From assembly GCA_905208975.1 (NCBI GenBank), contig CAJLRE010000090.1, forward strand, positions 1 to 5,717: DNA of 5,717 nucleotides. The letters run 5' to 3'. The notes under the pieces were generated by a model. That model was given only the letters and a program-made list of their open reading frames with translations, was not told where the DNA came from and searched no databases. A program made the translations under genes and the position numbers. This document shows positions 5,022-5,717 of the stretch, in pieces. Each line of letters opens with the position of its first letter. The first letter of the stretch is position 1. The stretch is from an uncultured Collinsella sp. Its GTDB lineage: Bacteria > Actinomycetota > Coriobacteriia > Coriobacteriales > Coriobacteriaceae.

Positions 5022-5717
5022 ATGGACAGTAGAGATATCGAGAAGTGGCGTGTCAAACTTGATAGCTACGCCAATGTGGCAGACGGCGTTGAGTATTGGC
5101 TCGCACGCGATTTAATGGAACCCATGGGGTACACTCGATGGGAGAACTTTGCCGAAGTTGTTAAGAGGGCAAAAGTCTCGTGCGAAACAAACAAAACTCC
5201 AGTTGATTCCCATTTTCGTGACACCACGAAAATGGTAACTGCCGGTGTCGCCGCTCGCGCGGTTAAAGACTACAAGCTTACGCGCTATGCATGCTATTAA
5301 TCGCCCAAAACGGAGATTCAAACAAGCCAGAGATCGCGCTCGCCCAGGCATACTTTGCCGTGCAGACGCGCCGCCAAGAGCTCATAGAGCAGCGCTTCGC
5401 AGAGATTCAGCGCTTACAGGCGCGCCACTCGCTATCCGATTCAGAGAAACAGCTCTCGGGTATTGCGTTCAAACGCGGCGTGGACTCCAAAGGATTCGCG
5501 ATCATCAAGTCGAAGGGCGACGAAGCGTTATTCGGCGGCAGAAGCACGGCGGAAATGAAGCAACAGCTCGGCGTATCCAAGAGCTCGGCATTGGCGGACA
5601 GGCTAGCCGATGTTCTCATCAAAGCAAAGGACCTTACGAACTCGATGACGGCCTTCAACGCCGAGGAACACGACCTGTACGGTCTGGACCAGATCAAGCA
5701 AGAGCACGTCGAGAACA
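5022..5717 (+). pseudogene. dinD: DNA-damage-inducible protein D (DinD-like), frameshifted and cut by window edge
   Basis: The first 92 codons (5022-5297, stop TAA 5298-5300) encode a Bro-N/DinD-like N-terminus: EYWLARDLMEPMGYTRWENF (24-43), then VDSHFRD and AVKDYKLTRYACY (80-92). In E. coli DinD the equivalent RYACY is followed directly by LVVQNGD. Here the matching LIAQNGD is found in the -1 frame starting at 5297. One base, most likely a T in TATTTA, has been lost. The -1 frame then stays open for 140 codons to the window end with family-like sequence (AQAYFAVQTRRQEL, ALFGGRSTAEMKQQLGVS, LTNSMTAFN), so the decay is recent or the base is a sequencing error. E. coli DinD (about 274 aa) is an SOS protein reported to act on RecA filaments; that role is only inferred here. 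The 92-aa product alone would lack most of the protein. No neighbouring gene in the window explains its context. Confidence 0.82.

Noticed and set aside
5290..5302. Programmed -1 frameshift in dinD
   Set aside because: CTATTAA does not fit the X-XXY-YYZ slippery pattern, and no downstream pseudoknot was recognised; a simple one-base deletion explains it.
5407..5697. Minus-strand ORF of 96 codons near the right edge
   Set aside because: It is antisense to the DinD-like -1 frame, which has recognisable family sequence.

Overview
The window looks like chromosomal DNA of a gut-type anaerobic actinomycete of the Coriobacteriia, with Collinsella the closest guess. This rests on the fairly high G+C, the strong bias to codons such as GAG, AAG, CTC and ATC in the central operon, the presence of the anaerobe-associated NifU-like/GGGtGRT gene pair, and a fumarate reductase/aspartate oxidase-type flavoprotein, a class that is expanded in this group. 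The taxonomic call is an inference from style and gene content, not from a marker gene.

Layout. 1-79 is a very AT-rich edge with promoter-like sequences but no gene. 80-115 is a hairpin that touches the end of a leftward gene (116-916) for an IS200-like/RAYT-type HUH transposase with a C-terminal helix-turn-helix. Its HUH motif reads His-Val-Asp instead of His-x-His. 949-1158 on the plus strand is an open, start-less reading frame that may be the tail of a gene lost next to the transposase. 1159-1319 is the leader of the main operon.

1320-3077 is a tight two-gene operon: a NifU/IscU-like protein of 244 aa, then the GGGtGRT-family protein of 336 aa 12 bases later, closed by a textbook terminator (12-bp stem, UUCG loop, U tract) at 3113-3149. 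Both proteins have intact family motifs and look highly expressed. Their biochemical role is not established, to my knowledge, so this is the best candidate here for an undescribed system.

3334-4860 encodes a soluble FAD-dependent oxidoreductase of the fumarate reductase/L-aspartate oxidase superfamily. One half of its dicarboxylate pocket is conserved and the other half is altered. Three tandem 11-bp repeats lie just upstream and could be an operator. A perfect 12-bp inverted repeat (4903-4938) follows the gene.

5022 to the right edge is a dinD-like gene (DNA-damage-inducible protein D). It is broken by a one-base deletion at about 5297 into a 92-aa ORF plus a still-open -1 frame that leaves the window.

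How they fit: only the NifU-like and GGGtGRT genes clearly work together. The transposase, flavoprotein and dinD genes appear to be separate transcription units. No tRNA, rRNA, CRISPR array or prophage structural gene was seen.
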